DNA of 64,000 nucleotides. Source: Rasiella rasia (lineage in GTDB: Bacteria; Bacteroidota; Bacteroidia; Flavobacteriales; Flavobacteriaceae). A program made the translations under genes and the position numbers. The stretch lies in the NCBI RefSeq assembly GCF_011044175.1, contig NZ_CP049057.1:1937501-2001500 (forward strand). Reading direction: 5' to 3'. Of the stretch, positions 28,833 to 37,630 are shown in pieces (within the stretch, counting starts at the first letter, position 1; every line of letters begins with the position of its first letter). Under the pieces are notes generated by a model. That model saw only the letters and a list, made by a program, of their open reading frames with translations. It made no database searches and had not been told where the DNA came from.

Positions 28833-30284
28833 ATGAAGACTATGAAAGCAATTGCTATCACACATATATTACAAATGGAACCTTCACTTACCCAAATAAC
28901 GTTGCGAGGCTGGGTACGTTCGTTTAGAAGTAACAGATTTATTGCACTTAACGACGGTTCTACCATCAATAATATTCAATGTGTCGTAGATTTTGAAAAT
29001 TTTGACGAAGCTGTTCTTAAAGAAGTAACAACCGGAGCTGCAATAGAAGTAAAAGGAACATTAGTAGCTAGTCAAGGGCAAGGACAGGATGTGGAAATTC
29101 AAGTTTCAGATATTGAAGTTCTTGGAAAAGCAGACCCTGAAGAAGTGAAGCTAACTATCTTGTCTCCTAAGCGTCATTCATTAGAAAAGCTTCGAGAGCA
29201 AGCACATTTGCGAGTACGCACCAACACATTTGGTGCTATTATGAGAGTACGTTCTAAACTATCGTTTGCCATTCACGAATACTTTCAGAAAAACGATTTC
29301 TACTATATGCACACCCCTATTATTACAGGTAGTGATGCAGAAGGAGCTGGAGAAATGTTTAGGGTTACCAACCTAGATCCTGTAAAGCCACCCCTTACCG
29401 ACGATGGTAGCGTGAACTATGCAGAAGATTTCTTTGAAAAAGAGACCAACCTTACGGTAAGCGGTCAGTTAGAAGCTGAAACTTATGCCATGGGTTTAGG
29501 TAAAGTATATACATTTGGGCCAACGTTTAGAGCTGAGAACAGTAACACGTCTAGACACTTAGCAGAATTTTGGATGATTGAGCCAGAAGTTGCCTTTAAT
29601 GATCTTGCAGACAATATGGATCTTGCCGAAGATTTTATAAAGTATGTAGTAAACTATGCTCTTGAAAATTGTGCCGATGATCTTGAATTCTTAGAAAATA
29701 GACTCTTACAAGAAGAAAAGAGCAAGCCACAAGCAGAGCGCAGTGAAATGGCATTGCGCGACAAGTTAAAGTTTGTTTTAGAAAACAACTTTAAGCGTGT
29801 AAGTTATACAGAGGCAATTGATATCTTAAAAAGTAGCAAGCCTAATAAAAAGAAAAAGTTTAAGTACCTAATAGAAGAGTGGGGCGCAGACCTTCAGAGT
29901 GAGCATGAGCGTTTTTTAGTTGAAAAGCATTTTAAATGTCCCGTGATTTTATTCGATTATCCAGCTAAAATAAAAGCATTTTACATGCGCTTAAACGACG
30001 ATGGAAAGACCGTACGTGCCATGGATGTGCTTTTCCCAGGTATTGGGGAAATAGTTGGTGGAAGTCAGCGAGAAGAACGCTATGACGTGCTAAAGGAAAA
30101 AATGGCCGCCATGGATATTTCCGAAGAAGAACTACATTGGTATCTCGATTTAAGAAAATTTGGAACCTGTGTACACAGTGGTTTCGGACTTGGATTTGAG
30201 CGACTTGTGTTGTTTGTAACGGGCATGGGGAATATTAGAGATGTAATTCCGTATCCTAGAACTCCAGGCAATGCGAGTTTTTAA
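28833..30284 (+). CDS. asnS: Asparaginyl-tRNA synthetase
   Basis: Charges tRNA-Asn directly. The 483-residue class IIb enzyme has an N-terminal OB-fold anticodon-binding domain ([21 protein letters not shown]), motif 2 [25 protein letters not shown] and motif 3 [16 protein letters not shown] with [14 protein letters not shown]. An in-frame ATG three codons in (28842) is an alternative start. TATCTTTG at 28814-28821 places the -7 box 11 bp before the first ATG, so the leader is very short. A strong terminator follows. Secure. Confidence 0.98.
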   Translation: MKTMKAIAITHILQMEPSLTQITLRGWVRSFRSNRFIALNDGSTINNIQCVVDFENFDEAVLKEVTTGAAIEVKGTLVASQGQGQDVEIQVSDIEVLGKADPEEVKLTILSPKRHSLEKLREQAHLRVRTNTFGAIMRVRSKLSFAIHEYFQKNDFYYMHTPIITGSDAEGAGEMFRVTNLDPVKPPLTDDGSVNYAEDFFEKETNLTVSGQLEAETYAMGLGKVYTFGPTFRAENSNTSRHLAEFWMIEPEVAFNDLADNMDLAEDFIKYVVNYALENCADDLEFLENRLLQEEKSKPQAERSEMALRDKLKFVLENNFKRVSYTEAIDILKSSKPNKKKKFKYLIEEWGADLQSEHERFLVEKHFKCPVILFDYPAKIKAFYMRLNDDGKTVRAMDVLFPGIGEIVGGSQREERYDVLKEKMAAMDISEEELHWYLDLRKFGTCVHSGFGLGFERLVLFVTGMGNIRDVIPYPRTPGNASF

Positions 30285-30311
30285 ACCAACTAAAAGTCAT
30301 AAGCTTATATT

Positions 30312-30349
30312 AAAAATCCCTTCGTATCGCTTGATGTGAAGGGATTTTT
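30312..30349 (+). terminator. Rho-independent terminator after asnS
   Basis: AAAAATCCCTTC (30312-30323) pairs perfectly with GAAGGGATTTTT (30338-30349) over a 14-nt loop, 28 bp after the asnS stop and before rpoN. Confidence 0.85.
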
Positions 30350-30376
30350 CTATTTTTATAGTTCAGTTGAAACCAT

Positions 30377-31831
30377 ATGTTAAAACAACAGCTAAATTTT
30401 AAACTTTCACAGAAACTTTCACCTCAACAAATACAGTTGATGAAGTTAATACAATTGCCTACACAGGCTTTTGAACAGCGTATTTCGCAAGAAATGAACG
30501 AAAATCCTGCGTTGGAGGGCGGTAAAGATGAAAGTACAGATTTTGACGATGAATTTAGCAATGAAGATGACTACAGCGAAGACAATGAAATTATAGAAAC
30601 TGAGATTAATGTAGATGATTACTTGAGTGATGACGAGATACCAAGTTATAAGCTTTCAGCAAACAATTATAGTGCCGATGATGAAGATAGACAAACACCT
30701 TATGCTTCTGGCACATCCTTTAATCAGCATCTGCTACAACAACTAAACACCCATAGGTTTAGTGATGAAGAGGAGCAAATAGCTAAATTCTTGGTGGGTA
30801 GTGTAGATGAAAGTGGTTATATACGACGTGAGATTGCAGACATATTAGACGATTTAGCTTTCACCCAAAATGTATATACTACCGAAGAAAAAATTAAGAA
30901 GGTTCTAGAGATTGTCCAGGAGTTAGATCCAGCTGGTGTAGGTGCAAGAGACTTACAGGAATGTTTGTTGTTACAACTATATCGAAAAAACCCAACAGAA
31001 CCGGTAAGTTTAGCCATAGAAATTATAGATGATGCTTTTGACCACTTTATAAAAAAGCATTATAATAAATTAATACAGAAATTTACGATCACCGAAGACG
31101 ACCTGAGAGCTGCCATAGGTGAAATTGAAAGTCTAAATCCGAAACCAGGTGGTGCCTATTCTGGTAATTCGCGCATGGTAGAACACGTAGTACCAGACTT
31201 TGCTATTAAGATTGTAGATGGTGAGCTTGACCTTACATTAAATGGTAGAAATGCTCCAGAATTACATGTGTCTCGAGAGTATACAAATATGCTGAAGGGC
31301 TACAAAGACGCAACTAAAAAATCGAAGTCACAAAAAGATGCGGTGCTATTTATTAAACAAAAATTAGATGCCGCAAAATGGTTTATAGATGCCATTAAAC
31401 AGCGTCAGCAAACCCTGTATGTGACTATGAATGCCATAATGCACCGTCAAAAAGAGTATTTTTTAACAGGCGATGAGCGAAAGTTGAAGCCTATGATTTT
31501 AAAAGATATTGCAGACGCTATTAATATGGATGTCTCTACGGTTTCTAGGGTAGCTAATAGCAAGTATGTAGACACCCCATACGGCACCAAGTTGATTAAA
31601 GATTTTTTCAGTGAATCGATGAAAAATGATCAGGGAGAAGACGTATCTACCCGTGAAATAAAGAAAATACTTGAGCTTACTATCGCCGAAGAAAGTAAAA
31701 AGAAACCTCTTACAGACGATCGATTGGCAAAGATTTTAAAAGAAAAAGGGTATCCTATTGCCCGAAGAACAGTGGCTAAATATCGCGAACAGCTAGACAT
31801 ACCCGTGGCGCGTTTAAGAAAAGAAATTTAA
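30377..31831 (+). CDS. rpoN: RNA polymerase sigma-54 factor
   Basis: The alternative sigma factor that recognises -24/-12 promoters and needs an AAA+ activator. The 484-residue protein has the Gln/Leu-rich region I (FKLSQKLSPQQIQLMKLIQLPTQAFEQRI), an acidic region II (about residues 48-95), a core-binding region and the RpoN box ARRTVAKYRE at residues 462-471. No sigma-54 activator gene is in the window. The next gene's ATG overlaps this stop (TAATG), so the pair is probably translated together. Secure. Confidence 0.98.
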   Translation: MLKQQLNFKLSQKLSPQQIQLMKLIQLPTQAFEQRISQEMNENPALEGGKDESTDFDDEFSNEDDYSEDNEIIETEINVDDYLSDDEIPSYKLSANNYSADDEDRQTPYASGTSFNQHLLQQLNTHRFSDEEEQIAKFLVGSVDESGYIRREIADILDDLAFTQNVYTTEEKIKKVLEIVQELDPAGVGARDLQECLLLQLYRKNPTEPVSLAIEIIDDAFDHFIKKHYNKLIQKFTITEDDLRAAIGEIESLNPKPGGAYSGNSRMVEHVVPDFAIKIVDGELDLTLNGRNAPELHVSREYTNMLKGYKDATKKSKSQKDAVLFIKQKLDAAKWFIDAIKQRQQTLYVTMNAIMHRQKEYFLTGDERKLKPMILKDIADAINMDVSTVSRVANSKYVDTPYGTKLIKDFFSESMKNDQGEDVSTREIKKILELTIAEESKKKPLTDDRLAKILKEKGYPIARRTVAKYREQLDIPVARLRKEI

Positions 31832-32436
31832 TGAATTTCTTTTTACGTCTTGGAGCCTACGTATTACATCCATTGCTCATGCCTCTGGTTGGTACCTTAC
31901 TGTACTTTATCTATACGCCTCGGTACGTTGAAATAGACATCGCAAAATCTAGGTTATTGGCAGTAGTCATAATCACCGTATTTATACCTATTGTCACCTT
32001 CTTTTTACTTCGAAATTTAAATCTTGTGAGCTCCATTCACTTAGAAGATGTAAAAGAGCGAAAAACTCCTTTAATGCTTCAATCGTTATTGATACTTCTT
32101 ATCATTAAGATGGTTTTCGATCCACAATCTAGTGCAGAGCCTTATTACTTCTTTGTGGGTATTCTCTTTTCAGGCATTACCGCACTCTTCCTTGTATTCC
32201 TAAAATTTAAAGTTAGCCTACACCAAATGGGCATAGCTGGAGTCACCATGTTCTTAATTGGATTAAGCGTTCACTTTCAGATTAATATGCTGTTATGGAT
32301 GTGCGTCTTTTTTATCGCCAACGGCTGGGTTGCATCTTCTAGATTACATACCAATTCGCACACATATCCAGAGCTTATTGCAGGGTTTTTTATAGGATTT
32401 ATACCGCAGTTATTGCTGTTCAATTACTGGTTATAG
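31831..32436 (+). CDS. PAP2-like integral membrane protein
   Basis: A 201-residue protein with about six membrane helices. Two loops resemble a reduced PAP2 phosphatase signature: DVKERKTPL near 74-82, and SRLHTNSHTYPELIAGFFIGF near 171-191, like the third PAP2 motif. The central SGH motif is not evident, so catalytic activity is doubtful. It overlaps rpoN by one base and runs 6 bp into the convergent PorT-like gene. The role is unknown; a membrane-lipid link is inference. Confidence 0.65.
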   Translation: MNFFLRLGAYVLHPLLMPLVGTLLYFIYTPRYVEIDIAKSRLLAVVIITVFIPIVTFFLLRNLNLVSSIHLEDVKERKTPLMLQSLLILLIIKMVFDPQSSAEPYYFFVGILFSGITALFLVFLKFKVSLHQMGIAGVTMFLIGLSVHFQINMLLWMCVFFIANGWVASSRLHTNSHTYPELIAGFFIGFIPQLLLFNYWL

Positions 32437-33165
32437 AATGTAGAAAATAATACCTAGTTTAATGGTTCTAAAATCTACGTTTTCTCCGGTATTTGTTGTA
32501 ACCGCATTATCGAAAAATGGATTGATGCTGTAGTAGGCGTAGAAATTTACTTTGTTATACCCAAAGCTAAGTGTGGCTGCGAGGCGAGTTCGGTTAAATT
32601 CTGGAATATCTGTTTGTATTACGGTATTACCTGTTTGTACAAACTTGGCCTTATACCAATATGCATATCCTACTCTAAAGCCCGCATACACTCTCCAAAA
32701 GCCATATTTCTGGGCTGTAGAGCTTCGCCAACGTAGTTCTATTGGTGCCTCAATCACCGCTGTACTAAATCGGTTGGTATCGAAGTCGTATTCGTCTGAA
32801 GTTAGCACGGTAAAAATTGTCTTGTCCTGCGTGCTTTCCCCTATAAAAAATGTACTTCCATAGATATCATAACTAAGCCCAAACCCGGCTGCAATAGCTA
32901 TATTGCGTCGCTCATTTATAGGCATATCACGTAGAAATCCAAAGTGAATGCCTCCTGATAGTCCACGAAGATTTACTGTAGAAGGAACGCTTGAAAGTAA
33001 ATTATAGGTTACCCCTAGATAGAATTGATCTTCACGGTATTTTTGGTCACCTAGTGTATCTTTAACTATTAAATTAGCATTGGTACCATTAGTTTCTTGA
33101 GCATGAGAAAAAGTACAAGCCAAGCACCATAAAAACAAGCCAATAAAGAGCCTTTTAATCGTCAT
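32431..33165 (-). CDS. PorT-like outer-membrane beta-barrel protein
   Basis: A 244-residue exported protein with a signal peptide ending in SHAQ (near residue 23) and alternating-polarity strands ending in the aromatic/hydrophobic LGIIFYIL. Length and pattern fit the PorT/porin-family small barrels of Bacteroidota. PorT is a T9SS component, but many paralogues exist and I cannot say this is PorT itself. It lies downstream of the ExbB/ExbD genes, separated from them by a terminator, so it likely has its own promoter. Its 3' end overlaps the PAP2-like gene by 6 bp. Confidence 0.7.
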   Translation of the reverse strand: MTIKRLFIGLFLWCLACTFSHAQETNGTNANLIVKDTLGDQKYREDQFYLGVTYNLLSSVPSTVNLRGLSGGIHFGFLRDMPINERRNIAIAAGFGLSYDIYGSTFFIGESTQDKTIFTVLTSDEYDFDTNRFSTAVIEAPIELRWRSSTAQKYGFWRVYAGFRVGYAYWYKAKFVQTGNTVIQTDIPEFNRTRLAATLSFGYNKVNFYAYYSINPFFDNAVTTNTGENVDFRTIKLGIIFYIL

Positions 33166-33201
33166 AGATTATAAAGATAGTTTTATTTGAATAGTAAACG
33201 C

Positions 33202-33232
33202 AAAAAAAACGCCTTGAAATATCAAGGCGTTT
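33202..33232 (-). terminator. Terminator after the exbB/exbD operon
   Basis: AAACGCCTTGA (33207-33217) pairs with TCAAGGCGTTT (33222-33232). Read on the minus strand the stem is followed by a run of eight T residues, 20 bp after the last exbD stop. Confidence 0.85.
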
Positions 33233-33252
33233 ATAGTTTATATTACGTGCGA

Positions 33253-33729
33253 TTATTTTTGATCTAGCTCACTTCCTGGAGCTGCTATATAAATAATCTT
33301 CACCATATTAAGTTCTCTTAATTCTTCTTTTATGTCAGAGACAATACCTGTATTGGTTTCCTTATCTACTTTTAATGCAACAACTACATAATCCTGTAAT
33401 TCTGGACGTAGTTTTTCTCTCGCCCCAGTAAGTGCAAACTGCAGGCTAGAAACATCAGTAAATTTGTCACCAATTTGAATTCTACTTTCGGTACCGAACT
33501 TGTCTTTGTATTGATCGCTAGGTTTTCCAGCATAAATAAAGACAGAACGATCTTTCTTGAGTTTTTCTACTTCATTTGCCTTTGGCAACTCATTCTTGAT
33601 CATTAAATCATTATTACGAAGTACGGTTACAACCATAAAGAAGAATAACAGCATAAATACAATATCAGGTAATGATGCAGTATTTACGGCTGGCAAATCG
33701 CCTCCCTTTTTCTTTTTAAATTTTGACAT
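33253..33729 (-). CDS. exbD: ExbD/TolR-family biopolymer transport protein (second copy)
   Basis: A 158-residue energy-transducing protein for TonB-dependent uptake. It has one N-terminal membrane helix (LPDIVFMLLFFFMVVTVLR, near 21-39) with the conserved Asp before it, and a periplasmic domain of about 110 residues. It forms the last gene of the cluster exbB, small TM protein, exbD, exbD, 13 bp after the other exbD. Two different ExbD proteins per ExbB are usual in Bacteroidota. A terminator follows. Confidence 0.92.
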   Translation of the reverse strand: MSKFKKKKGGDLPAVNTASLPDIVFMLLFFFMVVTVLRNNDLMIKNELPKANEVEKLKKDRSVFIYAGKPSDQYKDKFGTESRIQIGDKFTDVSSLQFALTGAREKLRPELQDYVVVALKVDKETNTGIVSDIKEELRELNMVKIIYIAAPGSELDQK

Positions 33730-33742
33730 ACTCTTCTATGTT

Positions 33743-34372
33743 TTATTGACCTCGTTTCTTAGGTTCAGCTTCTGAAAGTTTTAAAGGAAATAGGCTTTGA
33801 ACCTGCTTCAATTTTTCCTCTGCATCTTCAACATTACCTTGGTATTTCCCTTCGTTAATAGCGTTTTTTACATCTGTATAAACGAAATTAGATCCAAATA
33901 AGCGTACTGATTCTCGATTACGAAGTTCGTTGTAAGCTCCAACCAGCTCATTCTGTACAGCGATGTACATCTGATAGGATGTTAAACGGTCATTCTGAAC
34001 CGATATTACAGCCTTGTCTGGGTTATCTGAAGAACGTGGATCTTTTGCACCTTGACAGTGTCTGCAGTACTCAGGACTTCCAGAAGGCGCACCCCCATTA
34101 TCTAAAAAAGCGATAGCTGCTTCTTTCAAGTCTTTAAGTTCCATGAGTTCCTCTTCTACCAGTAACTGATCGTCTTGATTCACCGTTACAATAAAGATAT
34201 TTTTTTCCTTTAAAGGTGGTGGCGGTGTCGTTTCGTCTTGCTTAGGCGGCAACTGTCTTGCAATCCCCTTATCCTTTTCAATAGTTGTTGTTACTAAGAA
34301 AAAGATAAGCAAAAGGAATGCGATGTCTGCCATAGACCCAGCATTTACTTCTGGTGTTGCTCTTCTTGCCAT
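33743..34372 (-). CDS. exbD: ExbD/TolR-family protein with periplasmic CxxC insertion
   Basis: A 209-residue ExbD-type protein. The helix MADIAFLLLIFFLVTTTI (near 14-31) includes the membrane Asp thought to carry protons. The periplasmic part is longer than in the neighbouring ExbD and contains EYCRHCQGAKD near residues 101-111, a CxxC that would face the oxidising periplasm. The start overlaps the preceding gene's stop by one base (TAATG). The CxxC could form a disulfide or bind metal; I cannot tell which. Confidence 0.9.
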   Translation of the reverse strand: MARRATPEVNAGSMADIAFLLLIFFLVTTTIEKDKGIARQLPPKQDETTPPPPLKEKNIFIVTVNQDDQLLVEEELMELKDLKEAAIAFLDNGGAPSGSPEYCRHCQGAKDPRSSDNPDKAVISVQNDRLTSYQMYIAVQNELVGAYNELRNRESVRLFGSNFVYTDVKNAINEGKYQGNVEDAEEKLKQVQSLFPLKLSEAEPKKRGQ

Positions 34373-34782
34373 TATCTGTTTGTTATTTTTTTGAATCCGC
34401 TAAATACCATCAATCCTACAGCAACAATTGCCAAGATATAGAATGTATATAGTCCTGTTCCTACCCACTTAGACCCAGACTCTGATGTCATTCCACCATC
34501 GTCAGGAAGCTCCATTGGGGTACTATCTGCTAGCACGTAAGAAACAATAATTATGGCAGCAAAAACACCAACTGAAATCAGTGTTTTCTTTATATCGCCT
34601 TCAAATACTCCTTTCAAAACAAATAAAAGAACCATTACAATTACTACGGCAAGAACGATATAGCCTGTGTAAATAAGCCAGTCCATCGCAGATTCGTTTC
34701 CACCTAAAAGTAATGCCATAAACAAAACACCTAGCAGGCCAAGAACGATTCCAATGATTTTAAAAATTTTATGTAAAGCCAT
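34372..34782 (-). CDS. Small membrane protein of the ExbB/ExbD operon
   Basis: A 136-residue protein with four hydrophobic segments (near 8-26, 36-60, 67-86 and 108-128) and a short acidic loop rich in Asp, Glu, Gly and Ser before the last helix. I do not recognise a named family. It sits between exbB (20 bp upstream) and exbD (1-bp overlap), so it is almost certainly part of the same complex or its assembly, which is inference from position. Confidence 0.75.
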   Translation of the reverse strand: MALHKIFKIIGIVLGLLGVLFMALLLGGNESAMDWLIYTGYIVLAVVIVMVLLFVLKGVFEGDIKKTLISVGVFAAIIIVSYVLADSTPMELPDDGGMTSESGSKWVGTGLYTFYILAIVAVGLMVFSGFKKITNR

Positions 34783-34802
34783 GTTATATGGTGTGTTTTA
34801 AA

Positions 34803-35606
34803 TTACTTTTTATTCTTGTAGTCAACTAACATATCTATTAAGGTAATAGAAGCATCTTCCATACTGTTTACAATACGGTCGATTTTTGCAATAATGTAGT
34901 TGTAAAAAATCTGAAGTATAATCGCTACAATTAAACCAAATACGGTTGTTAAAAGTGCCACCTTAATACCACCTGCCACTAAAGAAGGGTTCATATCACC
35001 TGCCGCAGCAATTTTATCGAATGCCAAGATCATACCAATTACCGTACCCATGAAACCAAGCATTGGTGCCAAAGCGATAAACAATGAAATCCAAGATACA
35101 TTTTTCTCTAATTGTCCCATTTGAACTCCACCATAAGCAACAACTGCTTTTTCAGCGGCTTCGATGCTCTCATCTGCACGTTCAAGACCTTGATAATATA
35201 TAGAAGCAACAGGTCCTTTTGTATTTCTACAAACCTCTTTTGCAGCTTCAATACCACCACTATTTAAAGCGTCTTCTACATTTTCAGCCAATTTCTGAGT
35301 ATTGGTTGTAGATAAGTTAAGGTAGATAATTCTTTCGATTGCAATTGCTAATCCAAGAATTAAACAAAGTAGTACGATTCCCATAAATTCTGGGCCTCCT
35401 TCTACAAAACGTTCTTTTAATTTTTGGTGCCAACCTACTTCATCACCAGCTGCTGTTTCTTCTACATCTTGTATAAAGTTTACAGTGGCTGCAGTGGTTA
35501 ATTGTTGTACACTAGTAGGTGCATTGTTAGCTACAGTAGCATTTGCACTTAACGATCCCGCAAAAACTAGTGCGGCAATTGCCATAATTGAAAATAATTT
35601 TTTCAT
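34803..35606 (-). CDS. exbB: ExbB/TolQ/MotA-family proton channel protein
   Basis: The inner-membrane channel that feeds proton-motive force to TonB. The 267-residue protein has an N-terminal signal-like helix (ending near residue 25), a short periplasmic segment, one helix near 77-97, a cytoplasmic loop and two further helices with LAPMLGFMGTVIGMILAFDKIA and the GGIKVALLTTVFGLIVAI segment typical of ExbB/TolQ. It is the first gene of a four-gene minus-strand operon. It would serve TonB-dependent receptors such as the SusC protein near 58 kb. Confidence 0.93.
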   Translation of the reverse strand: MKKLFSIMAIAALVFAGSLSANATVANNAPTSVQQLTTAATVNFIQDVEETAAGDEVGWHQKLKERFVEGGPEFMGIVLLCLILGLAIAIERIIYLNLSTTNTQKLAENVEDALNSGGIEAAKEVCRNTKGPVASIYYQGLERADESIEAAEKAVVAYGGVQMGQLEKNVSWISLFIALAPMLGFMGTVIGMILAFDKIAAAGDMNPSLVAGGIKVALLTTVFGLIVAIILQIFYNYIIAKIDRIVNSMEDASITLIDMLVDYKNKK

Positions 35607-35866
35607 TGCTATCGACTTAAAGTTTGTTTTTAGTTAAAGGTTTAAAGATATAAAATTATTATTGTATTCTGCAACATTAAATTTCCGCGCGGTCAATAAT
35701 TACTTGTATTTCAGCGCAACTAAATTTTATGCTGTAGATTAATTCGTCTATTTCATGAATCATAAATTTTGATAAACTACATGAATATCAAAAATGAGTT
35801 TGGAAAAGTACCTTTTTATATTGAGTTTCCAAAATTTAGCGTTACCCGATTTAAATAAATTTAAGC

Positions 35867-36742
35867 CTACTCACTAATTATTAGTTTGATCCCCTTTCGG
35901 TATTGTAGCGCAGTTTTTCCTGTTATGAGTTTAAATTTTTTATTGAAATGTGAGAAACTGTTAAATCCGCACTCAAAACAAATATCTGTAACGCTGAGCT
36001 GGCTTTCAGTTAATAACTTGGTTGCATGAACCACTCTATACTCATTAAGCACTTCAGTAAAGGTCTTGTTTGTACTCTTTTTAAAATATCTGCAGAATGA
36101 TGGAACCGTCATACTTACCTTATCTGCCACATCTGCCAATTGAATCTCTTTTTGGAAATTCTTATGCATATACTTATAAACTATGTCAATTTTAACGCTG
36201 TCTTTATGCGATGTTTCAAACACAAAACCATCTACATTGAGAAGCAAATAATCTTCTGAAACCGCAAGGTCATTCAAAATTTCTAAAAATATTAGCAGCC
36301 TAGAAAATCCTTCTTTCTCTGCAAGCAGCTCAATCTTAGCACCAATGCTCTTTTTGGTATTTTCTCCAAACACAATACCCTTTTTGGCTCGTTCCAGCAA
36401 ATTCGAAACAGCCGAAAATTCTGGAATCTTCACACTTAACCCTTCTAAAAAATCTGGGTGAAACTGAATTACGGTCTCTTTTCCTCGTGCAGTTAATCGA
36501 TCTACAAATCCGTGGTGTGGAAGATTACTGCCTATTAATAGTAATTGACTATGGTTAAAATAAGAGAAGTAATTTCCTATATGGCACTTTCCCCTTCCTT
36601 CACTTATATACACCAACTCCACCTCAGGATGAAAATGCCACAAAGCATTTTTAATCTCACGGTTATCAGCGTGCTGCCGTACCATGAAGGAAGAACCAAA
36701 GCCGGGATTCAGCTTTTTTAAAACTGGTGTTTTTATCATCAC
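35867..36742 (-). CDS. AraC-family transcriptional regulator with cupin sensor domain
   Basis: A 291-residue cytoplasmic regulator. The N-terminal half is an AraC-type cupin (ALWHFHPEVELVYISEGRGKCHIG near 31-54; LIGSNLPHHGF). The C-terminal 100 residues have two helix-turn-helix units (QLADVADKVSMTVPSFCRYFKKSTNKTFTEVLNEYR; ICFECGFNSFSHFNKKFKLITGKTALQYRK). Regulators of this type usually sense sugars. The divergent gene at 36938 is a candidate target. A second ATG follows the first directly. Confidence 0.88.
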   Translation of the reverse strand: MMIKTPVLKKLNPGFGSSFMVRQHADNREIKNALWHFHPEVELVYISEGRGKCHIGNYFSYFNHSQLLLIGSNLPHHGFVDRLTARGKETVIQFHPDFLEGLSVKIPEFSAVSNLLERAKKGIVFGENTKKSIGAKIELLAEKEGFSRLLIFLEILNDLAVSEDYLLLNVDGFVFETSHKDSVKIDIVYKYMHKNFQKEIQLADVADKVSMTVPSFCRYFKKSTNKTFTEVLNEYRVVHATKLLTESQLSVTDICFECGFNSFSHFNKKFKLITGKTALQYRKGIKLIISE

Positions 36743-36884
36743 TAATTTTATTTATAAAATTACAATACGCATATATTATTCACTATGCTATATTACCTAA
36801 TAAATGCTCAATATTACCCTGTTAAGTTTCACTTCCAAAAGTTAAAGAGACAAAATAGCACATAAATTGGAAAATCTAGTTGTT

Positions 36885-36913
36885 TTTGTAGCGATTAATT
36901 CGCGATACATTTA
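36885..36913 (+). promoter_or_regulatory. Putative promoter of the secreted protein gene at 36938
   Basis: TTTG (36885-36888) and TACATTTA (36906-36913, one base off consensus) are 17 bp apart, 24 bp before the ATG, in the 195-bp region shared with the divergent AraC regulator. Confidence 0.5.
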
Positions 36914-36937
36914 CATATAATTTAAAACCATATTATT

Positions 36938-37537
36938 ATGAAAAATGCAATGAAATTTACCGTACTGCTAGCACTGTTCTTTGTCACAACAGCTATAAAC
37001 GCAACAATTCCTCAAGAAAAATTCCAGAAACAACTATTAAATAGTGAGTATACGAATTCAAAAGACCCTAAGACAGTAATTATTCGAAATAAAAAAGGAA
37101 CTGCGGTTTATGAAACCGAAGTAACTGCTACTGACTCTAAACACGCATTAGTGAGAAGTGTAAATCTGGCTGACGGCACATACGTTTTTGAAATCGTAGA
37201 AGACTCAGAAGTGAAATTAATCCCATTTATAGTTACAGAAGGGACAGTCCTTTTAGATGAAGAAAATACAAAGACCGTTTTCAAACCTACTTTGCAAGTA
37301 AAGGACGACCTATTATTAGTGAATCAATTATCACTCACACAAGAGCCTCTCAATGTTACTATTTATTATAGTGAAGAAGGATTCGACCTAAATGCTTTTG
37401 GAGTGATACAATCCGATGAAATCAAAAGCGGGATTATACTTCAAAAAGCGTATAAGCTGGATAAGAATAAAACCGGAAGATATTTAGTAAAGCTAACTTC
37501 TGAAGGAAAGGTGTTTACTGAGATGTTCAATTTTTAG
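36938..37537 (+). CDS. Secreted protein of unknown function, divergent from AraC regulator
   Basis: A 199-residue exported protein with a signal peptide (VLLALFFVTTAINA, cleavage near residue 23). The mature part is beta-rich with two similar halves: DGTYVFEIVEDSEV near 79-92 and TGRYLVKLTSEGKVFTEMF at the end, resembling the short Ig-like repeat of secreted Bacteroidota proteins. There is no T9SS domain and no lipobox. It probably resides in the periplasm or outside the cell. It has a good promoter and terminator of its own and lies divergent from an AraC regulator that may control it (inference). Confidence 0.75.
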   Translation: MKNAMKFTVLLALFFVTTAINATIPQEKFQKQLLNSEYTNSKDPKTVIIRNKKGTAVYETEVTATDSKHALVRSVNLADGTYVFEIVEDSEVKLIPFIVTEGTVLLDEENTKTVFKPTLQVKDDLLLVNQLSLTQEPLNVTIYYSEEGFDLNAFGVIQSDEIKSGIILQKAYKLDKNKTGRYLVKLTSEGKVFTEMFNF

Positions 37538-37584
37538 ATTTTGGATTCTCATATAGGTATCCCCAGAAACCCCCAAATATTTTA

Positions 37585-37616
37585 AAAGCTCCTACAGAAA
37601 TGTAGGGGCTTTTTTT
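37585..37616 (+). terminator. Rho-independent terminator after the secreted protein gene
   Basis: AAAGCTCCTACA (37585-37596) pairs with TGTAGGGGCTTT (37601-37612), one G-U pair, GAAA tetraloop, followed by T residues to 37616. It ends just before the tandem repeats. Confidence 0.9.
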
Positions 37617-37630
37617 AGTTAAGTAGAAAA

